NCBI GenBank assembly: GCA_020055645.1
Contig: CM034546.1
Location: 87,420,001 to 87,484,000, forward strand
DNA: 64,000 nucleotides
DNA from: Tomocerus qinae
Lineage: Eukaryota > Arthropoda > Collembola > Entomobryomorpha > Tomoceridae
Direction: 5' to 3'
Shown: piece after piece, positions 33,795 through 43,993 of the stretch
Layout: each line of letters opens with the position of its first letter
How positions within the stretch are numbered: position 1 is the first letter of the stretch
Notes under the pieces: generated by a model
Told to the model about the DNA's origin: nothing
What the model saw: only the letters and a program-made list of their open reading frames with translations
Databases searched by the model: none
Position numbers and translations under genes: made by a program

Positions 33795-33960
33795 TTGTGG
33801 ATCTAAATTGTCAAATTCAGATCCACAAATGAAAAAAATGAATTTTCAATTTTCAAATATCCGCTTGAGACTACCTTACTAAAGCACATACACATCGGTC
33901 TCACTATGACTACTACCTAAAACTGCAGCAACTTTGGTACAATCAAGGAGCTTTAACTGG
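33795..33960. repeat. GTGGATCTAAAT palindrome element, right part
   Basis: GTGGATCTAAATTGTCAAAT and CAGATCCAC form a palindrome, followed by ATGAAAAAAATGAATTTTCA and TCTCACTATGACTAC. The same series lies at 11256-11365. The half-LINE inserted into it. Confidence 0.6.
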
Positions 33961-34002
33961 TTAGGTTATCCCTTGGTTTCTCTTTGGCTGTTTTTTCATA
34001 AG

Positions 34003-34137
34003 GAGGGTTCAGTTAGGCACTTTACGTGAATATTCATAGGGGACGTTTTTCGTCCCTTATCCGATGTTGCCAATGACAACTGGTAGGATTTGTCCCTTAT
34101 AGATATTCACGCTAAGTGACCAGCTGAACCCTCCTGT
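34003..34137. mobile_element. Small TIR element (MITE)
   Basis: AGGAGGGTTCAG with GTGAATATTCATAGGGGAC at the left is mirrored by GTCCCTTATAGATATTCACG and CTGAACCCTCCT at the right, about 135 bp overall. No coding sequence. Confidence 0.7.
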
Positions 34138-34149
34138 TAAAGCTGTTGA

Positions 34150-35100
34150 CACTCCTTGGGTACAATATTATTATGGTTTTGTCTAGAATCTATACCCATT
34201 TGCCAGCAAATGGGTCTAGAGAGTTTCCGTTTCCTATTAAAAAATGCATCAGGTTTGTAATGATATTCATTACAAATTAGTTGATGGCCGATGCGGAAAA
34301 TGAGGGGAGGCGGCCAAAATATCCATGGTTATTATAATAAATAATGAATCTGAACACAAGATTTCATTTCAAAATTTTATATGATTTTCATAAACATTCT
34401 CAGGGGGAATATTTATTGCAACATTTGACTTCTGCATTACAGAAGTTTGTTATTAGTATATTGTGGCATTGTAGTAGCATTATAATACCTATAAGCTAGT
34501 AGTAGACTATGTAAATTGTTACACTTCTGTGCCTGGACTCATCGAGCCAATGTGAGGTCGAGATTGGGACGCGAACTCTCGTTGCTTCGACGAGGACATG
34601 CAGCAGCAAGTAGTAGTTAGTTGTAGTGCGCCAGAAAGATTCAGTCTGGCTTGGGAATTCAGTCGGTGCGCCGGAAAAGATTCAGTCTGGTTTGGGAATT
34701 CAGTCGGGCTTGGGCAGTCTGATTTGGGAAGGGAGTCTGGCTTTGGTATTGGGCGAGAGAACTTAAGAATAAATCAAAGTCTACAGAAGATTTGTTGGTG
34801 GTTCACTCAATCATCTTATTGGCATTCCGGATCCGGGCATTGTTGCAGCCCGAATAAACCGTGGCACTGGCACTAACCTTTGAGCTAAGCCATCCCTATA
34901 CAACATCATATTTGCCAATATATTACATACCTTTCAGCATATCATATTATTACCACCATCCTAAGCTACCTTACTACATTGCGTACTCAACTCTATGAAT
35001 AATACAAAAACATAATTATGTTATTGGATTAACTTTCAAACTATAAAAACAACACAATAGACTATCATCTTAATTACTTACTGTAAGGAGCAACTGTAAT
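34150..35100. other. Non-coding; possible LTR-like segment
   Basis: 34520-34870 contains short direct repeats (GGAAAAGATTCAGTCTGG, TTGGGAATTCAGTCGG) and an AATAAA before ACTCAATCATC, reminiscent of a solo LTR or 5' leader. No paired copy or TG...CA boundaries could be fixed. Confidence 0.3.
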
Positions 35101-35727
35101 TTATTCGGAAATTATATAATTTATATTCGGAAATTATATCATTTCTTCGGAAATTATATAATTTATTCGGAAATTATATAATTTATTCGGAAATTATATA
35201 ATTTATTCGGAAATTATATAATTTATTCGGAAATTATATAATTTATTCGGAAATTATATAATTTATTCGGAAATTATATAATTTATTCGGAAATTATATA
35301 ATTTATTCGGAAATTATATAATTTATTCGGAAATTATATAATTTATTCGGAAATTATATAATTTATTCGGAAATTATATAATTTATTCGGAAATTATATA
35401 ATTTATTCGGAAATTATATAATTTATTCGGAAATTATATAATTTATTCGGAAATTATATAATTTATTCGGAAATTATATAATTTATTCGGAAATTATATA
35501 ATTTATTCGGAAATTATATAATTTATTCGGAAATTATATAATTTATTCGGAAATTATATAATTTATTCGGAAATTATATAATTTCTTCGGAAATTATATA
35601 ATTTATTCGGAAATTATATAATTTATTCGGAAATTATATAATTTATTCGGAAATTATATAATTTATTCGGAAATTATATAATTTATTCGGAAATTATATA
35701 ATTTATTCGAAAATTATATAATTTATT
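35101..35727. repeat. 20-bp satellite, about 31 near-identical units
   Basis: ATTCGGAAATTATATAATTT repeats head to tail with only a few changes near the two ends (TTCTTCGG at 35145 and 35584, TTCGAAAA at 35707). Each unit contains the palindrome AATTATATAATT. The extreme uniformity indicates recent expansion. The right edge overlaps the last codons of the interrupted gene at 35703-36553. Confidence 0.97.
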
Positions 35728-36553
35728 AGTGGTTGGTTATTTCTAGCGTTTGGATTTCTTGCCAAAACATTATTGTAGAGAGATTTGATAGTTTTGTTGG
35801 ATTCCAAATACCTTTTATTCGGATTTCTTTCTCTGGAATAGTGACTTTCTCTTGAAGGTAACTCATTCAGGAAATTTCTTACTTGGTTAAGTATATTCTC
35901 TTCGGTAGTTTTATGGTGTCCATGTTTTCCTCTACCATCTGTGATCATTAGGTCTGGTCTTAATACCTTAGGATTGATAATTTAAAACAAACAGCATTTA
36001 ATTAGCGAAAATGAGAAATTCTAATTTTTAATATTTTACATAGTTGAAATTTTTTAGAAAGTACCTTCCGTCGCAACCGAGTTATTTTTATACCGTGAAT
36101 GCCAAGAAAGTATTTTTGACAAACATAGGCTGTTCTGTCGGCTAAACGTAATTTATATCCTACTTGATTATTTTCATCTGGTAAGCACCCTTGCAAATAA
36201 GTGTTTTGAAGTTCATGATTTGCCAATCTATTGAACTTTTGGAATATCCAGTTTTTCTCCTCGTAGGTAATTTCGTTTCGACAGTGGTGTCGACAGTCAT
36301 CATCATTTAATGTCGCTCTGGTTTGAAAGTCACCCCATCATGGCGTAAATGTCAAAACCATGAAGTCAAATTAAAATATGGCATAATATCAATGACTACA
36401 CAATACAAAATCTACCATTACTTAAGTTAGGTAGAAGGTAGAACTAAGACTATTATGGCTAATACCTTCTGCTTTGAGTCGTTTGGTGACACATTTTCTC
36501 CAGTTGGCTTCATTTTTTACTATTTTCTTTGGGCGGAAATCTCTCTCTGCCAT
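35703..36553 (-). pseudogene. Transposase-like gene, N-terminal half, truncated at a satellite
   Basis: Three exons join in exact phase: 36553-36466, 36315-36065 and 35966-35703, giving 200 residues with no internal stop. Visible features are NEANWRKCVTKRLKAEG, a CRHHC motif, a YVCQKYFLGIHGI segment, DGRGKHGHHKT and SRESHYSRERNPNKRYL. I know this arrangement (VCxxxFLxxLGI, DGRGKHxxH, ESHYSR) from insect multicopy genes that are probably transposase-derived; the superfamily name is not certain. The frame ends in satellite-derived codons, so the catalytic C-terminal half is missing. The exon 2 acceptor has a poor pyrimidine tract. Confidence 0.65.
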
Positions 36554-36930
36554 TTTGAACCTTTTTATTTGATACTTTGACTTTATGCACAAGAATGAGG
36601 CAGAATGGCAGATGATGACAATGATATTGATATAGCAGTATAATTTCAATGAAAATGAAGATGAAAATATTTTAAAAATTTGAAGCAGTGAGCATTTTAT
36701 GGTTTTCACGCGGGTCAACTTGTGATGACTGTCGGCATTTGTCGTCACATGACAATATTGTCATTTTAACTGTCCCCCCGGAGACTGAGTATTTTTTTGA
36801 AATAAGTACTTTTAGAAATCAAGTATTCAATTCTACTATTACTTGCAATATTATTACTTCTGATGGTAATACCAAGGTAAGTAATGGCAGTATGCATAAT
36901 GACGAGTCAGAGGTTACTCCTAACCCGGAG
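36554..36930. other. Non-coding stretch upstream of the truncated transposase-like gene
   Basis: Presumed 5' region of the minus-strand gene. The plus-strand 93-codon ORF (36688-36969) runs into dispersed repeat and has no motif. Confidence 0.35.
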
Positions 36931-37165
36931 TCACAAAATAGTCTAAAACTTGACCTTAGTACAACCTAGGGTCAGCTTTTTTGTATTGCAATAGCAAAGT
37001 AACTATTGGCAACTGACCATGGTCGTCTACCGGGGTCACATTTTGGACTCGGGGTAAAGGGTTACGTTACTCTAACCTGTCATTATGCATACTGCCCTAA
37101 GGTAATTTCATGTGGTCGCAAATAAAATCAAGTTTTTCGAGCATGAAATTACCTTATGCCATATC
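36931..37165. repeat. Dispersed repeat copy (empty site of the 2.5-kb long-TIR element) and hairpin
   Basis: Matches 18510-18655 and then continues into sequence that at the other locus lies beyond 21137. At 37100-37158, TAAGGTAATTTCATG and CATGAAATTACCTTA form a hairpin. Confidence 0.7.
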
Positions 37166-37269
37166 ACCTTGACAATCTAAAATTTTACCTACCTTGGGTA
37201 ATACTAAGCAAACAAGTGATTGTTTTCAATATCTAGGTGTTTGGTTAGAAAGTGGATTTTATTCAGAGG

Positions 37270-37785
37270 AGTTTACTCCTATGTATGCGTTTACCCTTTC
37301 TGTCTGTCTGTCTGTCCGTCCGTCCATCCGTCCGTCCGTCCTTATCCGTGATAACTTTAGAACGGTTACACCTACACTACTCAAATTTTCAGGAAACAGT
37401 CTTGGGGTAAAATGTAGGTCTGAGTTCGTATATCAGCACAATCGGCCACATCCCCTGATTGGGGGAAAGGATTGATAATTTCACCGTCCGTCCGTCCTTA
37501 TCCATGATAACTTTAGAACGGTTACACCTACACTACTCAAATTTTCAGGAAACAGTCTTGGGATAAAATGTAGGTCTGAGTTCGTATATCAGCACAATCG
37601 GCCACATCCCCTGATTGGGGGAAAGGATTGAAAATTTCAATCGACGATAACTTTGAAACGATTATACCTAAACTAATCAAATTTTCAGAAAGCAATATTG
37701 AGGTGAAAAGTAAGACCTAGTTCGTATGTGAGCAAGATCGGTCACACCCCCTTACCGGGGGTGGGGTTTGAAATAAACACGCAAA
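37270..37785 (+). repeat. CTGTC-type dispersed repeat with about three internal copies
   Basis: Begins with a run of CTGTCTGTCTGT and CCGTCCGTCC, then three copies of GATAACTTTAGAACGGTTAC ... GAGTTCGTATATCAGCACAA ... CGGCCACATCCCCTGATTGG at 37345, 37505 and 37635. The first two copies are almost identical. Confidence 0.75.
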
Positions 37786-38600
37786 CATTACCAATGCATT
37801 TTACAAGTGTCTGACAGTATATTACTACTATAAAGCTAAGCGGCATGTATGCCTGTATGCTAATTTCTGCGCTGTAAGCCACGCAGCAACAAACGCGCAA
37901 ACATTACCAATGCATTTTACCAATGTCTGACAGTATAAAGTTGTAGTGTGTACTGTATTGACATCCGGCATATTCTGCGTGTAACTGGCAATATTGTTCG
38001 TTAGACGACATATTATGACCAAGCAGTCTTTTTGATTATATATTACCAAACAGTATTTTTGATTATTTACAGTTGACCAATGTGAGTTGTAGATAATACA
38101 ACAAATTCAAAATTCTTGTACTGTTTTATTTGCTCTGTCTGTACAAATGTTTAAATTGACAAACGACATATTCAAAATTGTTGATCTAGTGTTTACTAAG
38201 TAATTGGTAAGGAGATACAGATAAAATTTTTATTATTGCAGTTTACGTACATTCAAAATTAACTTTCTGGTCCATAATAAGTAACGAAATATGATCAAAC
38301 AGTATTTAAACTATTTTTGACTGTTTACAGTTGAACGGTGCGAGTTGAACGTTGAAATATATCTCTGTTTGTACATCTGTTTACATTGACATACGACAAA
38401 TTAAAAATTAACGACCTACTGCACCTACTATTTAATAGGTAACGAAATACAGATGATTTTCATAATTTACGTAAATTCAAAATTAAATTTCTATTCCATA
38501 ATATGTAACGACATATTACCAAACAGTATTAAATCAATTGTATAATCTTTCCAGACAGTTTACATTTTACAGCCACCAGTACTGTTAAAATTTACGTAAA
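37786..38600. repeat. Degenerate repeats with GTAACGACATATTACCAAACAG-type motif
   Basis: ACCAAACAGTATT, TAACGAAATATGAT and TTTACGTAAATTCAAAATTA recur at intervals of about 230 bp (about 38040, 38290, 38510). CAATGCATTTTACAAGTGTC is repeated at 37790 and 37908. No gene. Confidence 0.45.
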
Positions 38601-38607
38601 TTGAAAA

Positions 38608-39312
38608 TGCCAAGACTTAGGAAGAAGAGTGTCGAACAAAAAATGCAAGAAATGCGAATGAGGGCAGAAAGTAAGAGGAACGATCCAAATACAAGAGAAA
38701 AAATTCAAACACTCAATCTCATCAAAAAGCCAGACAAGACCACGGTTATCGTCAATCGGAACAAATTTTAAATACTGACGCCCACAGGAAAGCAAGAAAA
38801 AACCCCCATTGTCGCCAATCTGAACAAGTTGCTAATACTAAGGCCCACAGGGAAGCAAGGAAAGACCCCGGTCGTCGCCAATCTGAACAAATTGGTAATA
38901 CTAAGGCCCACAGGGAAGCAAGGAAAGACCCCGGTCGTCGCATATCTGAACAAGTTGCTAATGCTAAGGCCCACAGGGAAGCAAGGGAAGACCCCGGTCG
39001 TCGCATATCTGAACAAATTGTTAATACTAAGGCCCACAGGGAAGCAAGGGAAGACCCCGGTCGTCGCCAATCTGAACAAATTGCTAATACTAAGGCCCAC
39101 AGGGAAGCAAGGGAAGACCCCGGTCGTCGTATATCTGAACAAATTGCTAATACTAAGGCCCACAGGGAAGCAAGGGAAGACCCCGGTCGTCGCATATCTG
39201 AACAAATCTCTAATACTAAGGCCCACAGGAAAGCAAGGGAAGACCCCGGTCGTCGCCAATCTGAACAAATTGCTAATACTAAGGCCCAAGGGAAGCAAGG
39301 GAAGACCCCGAG
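38608..39312 (+). pseudogene. 21-residue-repeat protein gene, 63-bp tandem array
   Basis: ATG at 38608 opens MPRLRKKSVEQKMQEMRM and a first repeat (AESKRNDPNTREK). After a 1-base frame change near 38724 the reading continues through about ten 63-bp units encoding 21 residues with the core KAHREAREDPGRRQSEQIA. Units alternate Q and I after GRR and are otherwise nearly invariant. All six frames are open over the array because the unit is a multiple of three, but only this one links to the basic MPRLRKK start and matches the relics at 2890-3324 and 4202-4800. The array stops abruptly at a CTGTC-type repeat. Function unknown; it is predicted to be a long charged helix. Confidence 0.6.
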
Positions 39313-39315
39313 TAA

Positions 39316-39425
39316 TTCAGAGGAGTTTACTCCGATGTATGCGTTTACACTTTCTGTCTGTCTGTCCGTCCGTCCGTCCTTATGTGCGATAACTTTCGAA
39401 CGGTTTAAGTTAGACAATTCAAATT
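39316..39425 (+). repeat. CTGTC-type repeat fragment
   Basis: GAGGAGTTTACTCCGATGTA and the CTGTCTGTCTGTCCGTCCGT start, GATAACTTTCGAACGG, then cut by the LINE at about 39425. The same start is at 37265. Confidence 0.65.
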
Positions 39426-39428
39426 ACA

Positions 39429-39968
39429 TTGGCGGAAACTAAAGAGAAAGTGGATCAGCTGGAACATAAAGTCAACAAATATGAAGAAGCGTTGCTGCAA
39501 TTACAGAAAGAAAACCTAAGGCTAAAGACGGAACTCCAGTCGAAAAATCTAATCGTCCAAGGGGTAGAAGACATGGACAGCGAAGACAGCAAAACCTCAA
39601 CCAAAAAAATTGTAGAAATACTAAAAGATATCAATGTTAATGATGTCTCCTTTGATTCAGTTTATAGAATCGGCAAAAGGAAGGGCAACTCAACACGACC
39701 CATAAAGGTAAAGCTGACCAAAGAAGTGGACAAATTCAGAATCATGAGCAATGCAAAAAAACTTAAAAACATGGACAAGCACAAGGGCATCTCCTTCAAG
39801 GACGATCTTCCTGCAGAAGTAAGAAAAAATCGAGCTGTATTAAGGAAAGCTAAAACAGAAGCCGACGCACAAGGACACACTACAAAATTAAGAGGAGATT
39901 CATTGTTTATAGGCAGCGAAAAATACATCGCCGAGAATGGCATTCTTAGGAAGTGCCAAAAGCTATAG
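39429..39968 (+). CDS. LINE ORF1 protein, 5'-truncated
   Basis: About 179 open codons. There is no ATG; the frame opens with TTG after a nearby stop, so the natural start has been lost. It shows a coiled coil (EHKVNKYEEALLQLQKENLR), an RRM-like core (NLIVQGVEDMDSED, VYRIGKRKGNSTRPIKVKL) and a basic C-terminal domain (GISFKDDLPAEVRKNRAVL). This is the typical nucleic-acid chaperone layout of LINE ORF1. It shares the VGRK/IGKRK...RPIxVKxTK block with 32976-33793, so the two LINEs belong to related families. The stop at 39968 is followed by ORF2 after a short gap. Confidence 0.7.
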   Translation: MAETKEKVDQLEHKVNKYEEALLQLQKENLRLKTELQSKNLIVQGVEDMDSEDSKTSTKKIVEILKDINVNDVSFDSVYRIGKRKGNSTRPIKVKLTKEVDKFRIMSNAKKLKNMDKHKGISFKDDLPAEVRKNRAVLRKAKTEADAQGHTTKLRGDSLFIGSEKYIAENGILRKCQKL

Positions 39969-39993
39969 GAACGAGCCAGCAATTCACAAAACA

Positions 39994-42768
39994 TGAAAAA
40001 TCTTCTTATCTGGTACTGGAACGCAGATGGACTGGTAAACAAAAATACTTTTGATAAATTACAACCAAATATATTTTGTATAGCGGAAACTTGGCTTAAT
40101 ACTATAGAAAATATTCTGGCTAAAAATACCTTTAAAAAATTATGTAAATTATATAATATTAAGAGTTAAAACCAGAGTTAAGAGTTAAGAGTTAAGAGTA
40201 AACCAAGAGGCCAAACAAACCAGCCAAGAACAGCAGGTAATCAAACGAATTAGATGGCGGGATGATAAAAGCAAACTTTTCAAACAGGCTCTAAAGGAAA
40301 TACACTCACAATTAAACGAAGAAAAACCTAGCTTGGACTCGATTTGTGCAAGAATATATACTGCAGCGGAAGCATGTGGAATAAAAACTACAAGTTCGGA
40401 TGACATAGTATACCCACAGAAATGGATGGACCTTGAACTGATGAACGCAAAGCGAAAATATAAATCAATGGCAAGAAAGTTCAGAAAATGTAATAAACAT
40501 CATGACTACGGCTACTACTCGGAAATTAAAAAGAGATTCCTCACCGCAAAGACCGACTTTCTCTACCTGTCGAACACTAAAAAAGCAGAGTATTTTAATA
40601 ACATACATAACAAACTATTATCGTCTAGGGACTCAAAGGAATTCTGGGACGCAATAGAAGTTTACAGATGCGGAGACAGACAAAAAATATATGGCGATAT
40701 CGAAATGGAAAAGTGGCAAAACCACTTTAAAACTGTATTTACATCTAAGCAAGAATTCAGCGTAAGAAACCCAACCCAGATAAATATTACAGACGTGAGA
40801 CTTGATGCGGATATCAATATGTTTGAGCTGAATCTGGCACTGAAAAAATTAAACAACAACAAATCCCCCGGGGAAGACGGAATACCAAATGAAATATGGA
40901 AGAACTTACAAACAAACTAAAGGAAGATTTGGTAGAAATTTTCAACGAGATTCTGAAGAAACCAAACTCTATGTCTGAGAACTGGGGCCGTATACTAATT
41001 ATCCCCATATTTAAAAAAGATGACGCCTCTGACCCAAGTAACTATCGCCCAATTTCGCTTATTAACACTGTAGTAAAATTATTTACATCTATATTAACTA
41101 ACAGACTGGATATATGGTGCTCAAAAAACAAAAAAATTAATGAATGTCAAGCTGGATTTAAGAAAAAAACAGGCTGCGAGGAGCAAATATTTGTGCTGCA
41201 TACAGTTATACAGAGCCAACTTAAACTAAAATATGGAAAACTTTTCTGTTTGTTTGTAGACTGTTCCCAGGCCTTTGATTCCACAGAATTCAATCTATTA
41301 TGGAATAAACTAGAAAAAGCAGGACTCAGCACTCAATTTATCAACGTGGTGAAACATTTATATAGTATTGCACAAGCATCAATAAGAGTACATCAGGGAA
41401 GAGGAAAAACTATTATCTCAGAGTCGTTTCCAATCTCACGCTTAGTATTACAGGGCGAGTCAATGAGCCCAAAATTATTTACCCTGTTTCTGGATGACGT
41501 AGTGGATGCCATTAACTCACTAAATGTACCCGGAGTGAAAATTAAAAAATATGAACTGCATATCCTGATGTTTGCCGTTGACATAGCGCTATTTGCATAT
41601 ACAGCACCACAGCTACAAGATAAAATAAACCAATTAAAAATCTTCTTTGAAACCAACTACCTGAAGGTCAACCTATCGAAAACAAATGTTGTAGTTTTCA
41701 GGAAGAGTAACAAGATATCAACGACACATCTTTATTGGGGAGAGGAAAGGATCGAAAACGCTAAATGCTACAGGTACTTATGAGTCGCTTTCTACTCAAA
41801 CGGCATCCTGAAACGGACAAAAGCAAAATTTCTGGAAAAAGCTAACATGGCTCTAGATGCTCTACTATCACTGTTTCGTAAGGTTAAACTCTTTCAAGAA
41901 ACAAGAAGAACTATTCAATTCCTTGGTCCGCTCTGTTCTCTTTTATGGAGTAGCAATTTGGGGAGCAAATTATCTAGATGACTTCGTCTCATTCCAAATA
42001 AAATTCCTAAGAAAAACATTATACGTACCAAATGAAGCCCCGAGATGGAAATTACTACTAGAAACAAATGCTCAACCCATAGAGATAGCATATCTCAACA
42101 TATTATTAAGATTCATAGCTAAGATGAAAATGAAGTCTGAAGGATTAGTCAAGAGTTGCTTTGAATGGCAAGAGGAGAAGCACGAGGAAATGGATACAAA
42201 GTACTGCTGGTACAAACAAACCCAAGCAGTTCTAAATAAATATGGAATACAACACGTAATCAGGAACAAAAGCCCACCCTCAAAACGCGAAATTAAGAAC
42301 ATTCTTGCTGGGGTACGAAGTAATATTGACAACTCAAACATAAATCTAGTGCAAACACATAAAACTTGCCAATATTATAGTATTAAGCCAAAGATAGGAA
42401 CAGAGAGCTATCTTAACTCCAATGTTAATTGGAGAATTACCCGTCTAATGACGCAGTTAAGGTTTAATTTAGGGAACGTTAATTTAGATGGTAAAACACA
42501 TTGGTTAAATGGTTCAAGGGTAGGTAACTATAGAACATGTGAAAATTGTAATACTGGAGAAATGGAAGACTTGCACCATGTTATGTTTAAATGCCCGCAC
42601 TATGGCTTACCTAGAAATAAGTACCTTAAAGATTTTAACCTTAATGTCCTGAAAGACAAAAATGACTTTATAAATATATTCTGCCAAATAGATAAGAAAA
42701 AATCAATTAATTTATATATGTTTTGGAAAATAGTGATAAAGATAAGAACTTTTATAATGGAATTTTGA
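39994..42768 (+). pseudogene. LINE ORF2: endonuclease fragment, reverse transcriptase, zinc knuckle
   Basis: From 39994 the first strand of an APE-type endonuclease is seen (NLLIWYWNADGLVNKN, FCIAETWLN); the rest of that domain is deleted. Reverse transcriptase blocks follow: NNNKSPGEDGIPNEIWK, YRPISLINTVVKLF, GFKKKTGCEEQIF, LFVDCSQAFD, VLQGESMSPKLFTLFLDD. The catalytic box is FAVDIALFA in place of FADD, a lost aspartate. A frameshift near 40900, a TGA at about 41781 (after YRYL) and another frame change near 41885 break the frame. The C-terminal part (41857-42768) holds LFYGVAIWGANY and a CENCNTGEMEDLHHVMFKC zinc knuckle. It is inactive. Confidence 0.88.
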
Positions 42769-42904
42769 GTCTTAAAAGATATTGTAATTGTAAAATTAAT
42801 CATTTATAATATATCTCACAAACTTAAATGCGAATGATTGTGAATTGCTAAAAAACGATCAATAAACACTACTACTACTACTACTAGTACTTTTACATAC
42901 AATG

Positions 42905-43045
42905 GCCATACTATTACAAACTAACATCAAGGACAATAGAAACAAAGGAAACAATGAAACACTATAAAAAATATCCAATTATTGATGGCGCTTCATTGTT
43001 CTATTGTTTCCTTTGTCCTAGATGTTATGTTGTAATACTAATGTC
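42905..43045. repeat. Imperfect foldback
   Basis: TATTACAAACTAACATCAAG with GGACAATAGAAACAAAGGAA is mirrored by TTCCTTTGTCCTAGATGTTA and TTGTAATA, with a 30-base loop. Confidence 0.65.
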
Positions 43046-43139
43046 TGTAATTCAATATGGTATAATAATTTAGTCTGCTACTACAGACACCAATTTAGTT
43101 AAAATTCAATCTGTAGTTGATAATTTCTTGCTAAACAAT

Positions 43140-43515
43140 TTTTACAGCAAAAAAAGTCGCTCGTTTGAAGGCACGAAATCTGCCATGTCCAAATATGTAT
43201 TATTTTTATGAAACTTTTGGTATTCTGTCTGTTATTGAACATGGTAATTATGTCATTCTTACTACTCTTTATCCATTAATTAAAATAAGTGTCTGTATCC
43301 TAAGCAAATTACTGATCTTTGGAGCTATAATGTCAATAGCAAATCTAGCAGACTAAATAATATACCAATGCCTACCTTTAATACTGAATTCTATAAAAAA
43401 TCATATCAGTATCGATCTATTGTGTTATGGAATTCACTTCCAGGTTAAATCAATTCTAAAGACTCGTTAAGCTCATTTAAAATTGCAGTTAAGCAACACA
43501 TTGTTAACTCTCGTA
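43140..43515 (+). pseudogene. LINE ORF2 extreme 3' fragment
   Basis: Three frame-shifted pieces read together resemble the C-terminal end of jockey/CR1-type ORF2. They are ARNLPCPNMYYFYETFGI, NSKSSRLNNIPMPTFNTEFY, and the diagnostic YQYRSIVLWNSLPG followed by SKDSLSSFKIAVKQHIVN. The SRLN...P.F.TEFYKKSY.YR..VLWNSLP pattern is a common LINE terminus. No other part of this LINE is present. Confidence 0.7.
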
Positions 43516-43985
43516 CTTAAAGTTAATTTACCTAGTCACCCCTATTTATGTATTATTAGTATTTCTATTGCATACTAATATGACTGACATTGCATTTTTA
43601 AAAATTGTTGTATTGCTATTACGTTTGGTTTTTGTCCTCTATTGGAAATCAGTTTCATGTGACAATGAATCTGTGCAGTGTTTGACAATAAAGCTATTAC
43701 AATTAAATGCAGCAAATGATAACGCGAGCAAAGAATGTTGGCTAGTTATAGTGGGGATTGGTAGCAGTTATTTATTGACCCGCTGCAGAAGTCTTGTGAC
43801 AGGAGAGGACAGTCAGAGCGACGACATGACAGGAGTTGACAAGCGTAGCCTGATTTCAAGTAAAGCATTTAGACGAGAAAAGAATGCACTATGCTCAGTC
43901 AACTCTCAGACACAAAGAAATAGAGAAAATTACCAAAAATCGTTTTAGCATACAAACACTGGAAAATGTTCATGAGCTCTTGTCT
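43516..43985. other. Non-coding stretch
   Basis: Possible 3' UTR of the LINE fragment, then unassigned DNA. The 126-codon ORF at 43568-43948 has no recognisable motif. Confidence 0.35.
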
Positions 43986-43993
43986 GTACAGTG

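Larger units (their letters stand above)
39426..42893 (+). mobile_element. Non-LTR retrotransposon (jockey/I/CR1-type LINE), decayed
   Basis: ORF1, a deleted endonuclease, reverse transcriptase, a C-terminal zinc knuckle and a 3' end of AATAAACACTACTACTACTA repeats stand in the usual LINE order. The 5' end is truncated within ORF1, which is typical of target-primed insertion. At 40140-40200 the endonuclease has been lost, with AGAGTTAAGAGTTAAG slippage repeats at the junction. Clade is inferred from ORF order and motifs only. Confidence 0.85.

Noticed and set aside
33000..33882. 312-codon plus-strand ORF (hydrophobic, Ser/Phe-rich)
   Set aside because: Antisense shadow of the LINE ORF1, which has clear coiled-coil and RRM-like features on the minus strand.
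35101..35727. CRISPR-like regular repeats
   Set aside because: Units are contiguous 20-mers without unique spacers, in a eukaryotic context; this is a satellite.
38752..39417. Minus-strand ORFs of 221 and 176 codons and a plus-strand ORF of 187 codons
   Set aside because: Shadows of the 63-bp repeat; only the plus frame linked to the ATG at 38608 matches the other repeat-protein loci.
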